In this document: positions 5,608 through 6,146 of the stretch, piece after piece | How positions within the stretch are numbered: the stretch's first letter is position 1 | How the letters are laid out: each line of letters begins with the position of its first letter | Origin: Candidatus Zixiibacteriota bacterium | GTDB lineage: Bacteria; Zixibacteria; MSB-5A5; CAIYYT01 | Assembly (NCBI GenBank): GCA_963205155.1 | Contig: CAUJJY010000226.1 | Span: 1 to 6,146 of the forward strand | Direction of reading: 5' to 3' | Length of the DNA: 6,146 nucleotides | The notes under the pieces: model-generated | The model's database searches: none | What the model was told of the DNA's origin: nothing | Seen by the model: only the letters and a program-made list of their open reading frames with translations | Position numbers and translations under genes: made by a program

Positions 5608-6146
5608 ATGAGACATTTCCTGCTCTTACTTCTCCTGACATTAGCGTTCGGAGCACCCTCACTGTTTTCTCAAGTAGACGACTTCGGAGCAACTGATTCT
5701 GTCCTGATCAACCAGGCAACTGTATCTCCCGGGTCATCATTCTCGTTGACCGTTTCGATGTTTAATGATGAAAGCATTGCCGGTCTTGCCGTACCTCTGT
5801 ATTACTCCAAAGAATTTCTCGTTCTTGATTCGGTCAGCTTCATTGGATCAGCAGTCCTGAACTGGGGGTTCCGCGGTGCAACTCTCGACACTACCGAAGC
5901 AACACTCTTGATCGGAGCTGTTGCCATCGGCGACGCGCCGGTTCTTCCCGGTCGCAGTAAACTCGCTGATCTGTACTTCCGGGTCCGCTCAGACATTTCT
6001 GCCGACGCCACGACGCTGATCGACTCAGCGTTCGTGCCGCCGGCAGGGTCGTTTGTGCTTAATTCCACGGACGCCGCGATTATCAGTCCAGCTTTCAAAG
6101 CCGGCAAAGTCCCTATTCCGACCACCAAGCGTCCTCCTGTTTTTGG
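5608..6146 (+). CDS. Secreted cohesin-like protein, N-terminal part (runs off right edge)
   Basis: The frame is open from the ATG at 5608 to the window edge (179 complete codons). Residues 1-21 are a signal peptide (RHFLLLLLLTLAFG, then SLFS before Q22). AGAGGT (5593-5598) precedes the start by about 10 nt. Residues about 27-150 form a cohesin-like module: SFSLTVSMFNDESIAGLAVP, then LLIGAVAIGD, LADLYFRVRS and FVPPAGSF (142-149). The last stretch aligns with FVPPAGSW of the 888-residue protein, and the preceding strands align in order, so the two N-terminal modules are homologous. A Lys- and Pro-rich linker starts near residue 165, so more domains probably follow, possibly a dockerin or sorting domain. 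Codon use is mixed (Pro as CCC, CCT, CCG and CCA), unlike the large gene. The product is secreted or surface-bound; its specific function is unknown. Confidence 0.8.
   Translation, partial: MRHFLLLLLLTLAFGAPSLFSQVDDFGATDSVLINQATVSPGSSFSLTVSMFNDESIAGLAVPLYYSKEFLVLDSVSFIGSAVLNWGFRGATLDTTEATLLIGAVAIGDAPVLPGRSKLADLYFRVRSDISADATTLIDSAFVPPAGSFVLNSTDAAIISPAFKAGKVPIPTTKRPPVF

Noticed and set aside
1..6146. CRISPR arrays, tRNA, rRNA, insertion sequences, integrases
   Set aside because: I saw no regularly spaced repeats, cloverleaf-like or rRNA-like sequence, transposase motif or terminal inverted repeats.

Overview
The window looks like chromosomal DNA from an uncultured Gram-negative bacterium of the FCB supergroup. 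Candidate phylum Zixibacteria or a close relative (Marinimicrobia, KSB1, Eisenbacteria) is my best guess. The reasons are large secreted proteins made of cohesin-like domains, dockerin type I calcium loops of the kind GDANGTGSINISD and GDLNLNGIAYEIAD, and a C-terminal type IX secretion (T9SS) sorting domain with NTPNPFNPTT. This assignment is inferred from protein style; no taxonomic marker gene is present.

Layout. 1-427 (minus strand) is the N-terminal part of an HDOD-domain signalling protein that runs off the left edge. It is open at the edge and easy to miss. A plausible minus-strand promoter sits at 457-484. 428-1182 is a 755-bp divergent spacer with no convincing gene, an 11-bp hairpin at 601-636, and a near-consensus sigma70-type promoter (TTGACA, 17 bp, TATATT) at 812-840 that would give a leader of about 335 nt. 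1183-2127 encodes a secreted protein with a cohesin-like domain and a C-terminal two-loop dockerin. 2128-2437 is a spacer with two weak hairpins, a 10-bp direct repeat and a perfect Shine-Dalgarno sequence with no start codon after it. 2438-5104 encodes an 888-residue secreted modular protein: cohesin-like, two Ig-like repeats, a second cohesin-like domain, a variant dockerin, a beta-rich module and a T9SS sorting domain. 5105-5607 holds two terminator-like hairpins and a structured region ahead of the next gene. 5608-6146 is the start of a third secreted cohesin-like protein, cut by the right edge.

How the genes relate. All three rightward genes carry a signal peptide and the same kind of cohesin-like beta module (four copies in total). 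Two also carry dockerin loops. They look like a locus of cell-surface or extracellular proteins that could assemble through cohesin-dockerin contacts, with the 888-residue protein fixed to the surface by T9SS. The large gene has much stronger codon bias than the third gene, suggesting an abundant protein. No substrate-binding or catalytic domain is visible in any of them, so an enzymatic cellulosome-type role is not supported. The HDOD gene is transcribed away from the locus and need not be functionally linked.
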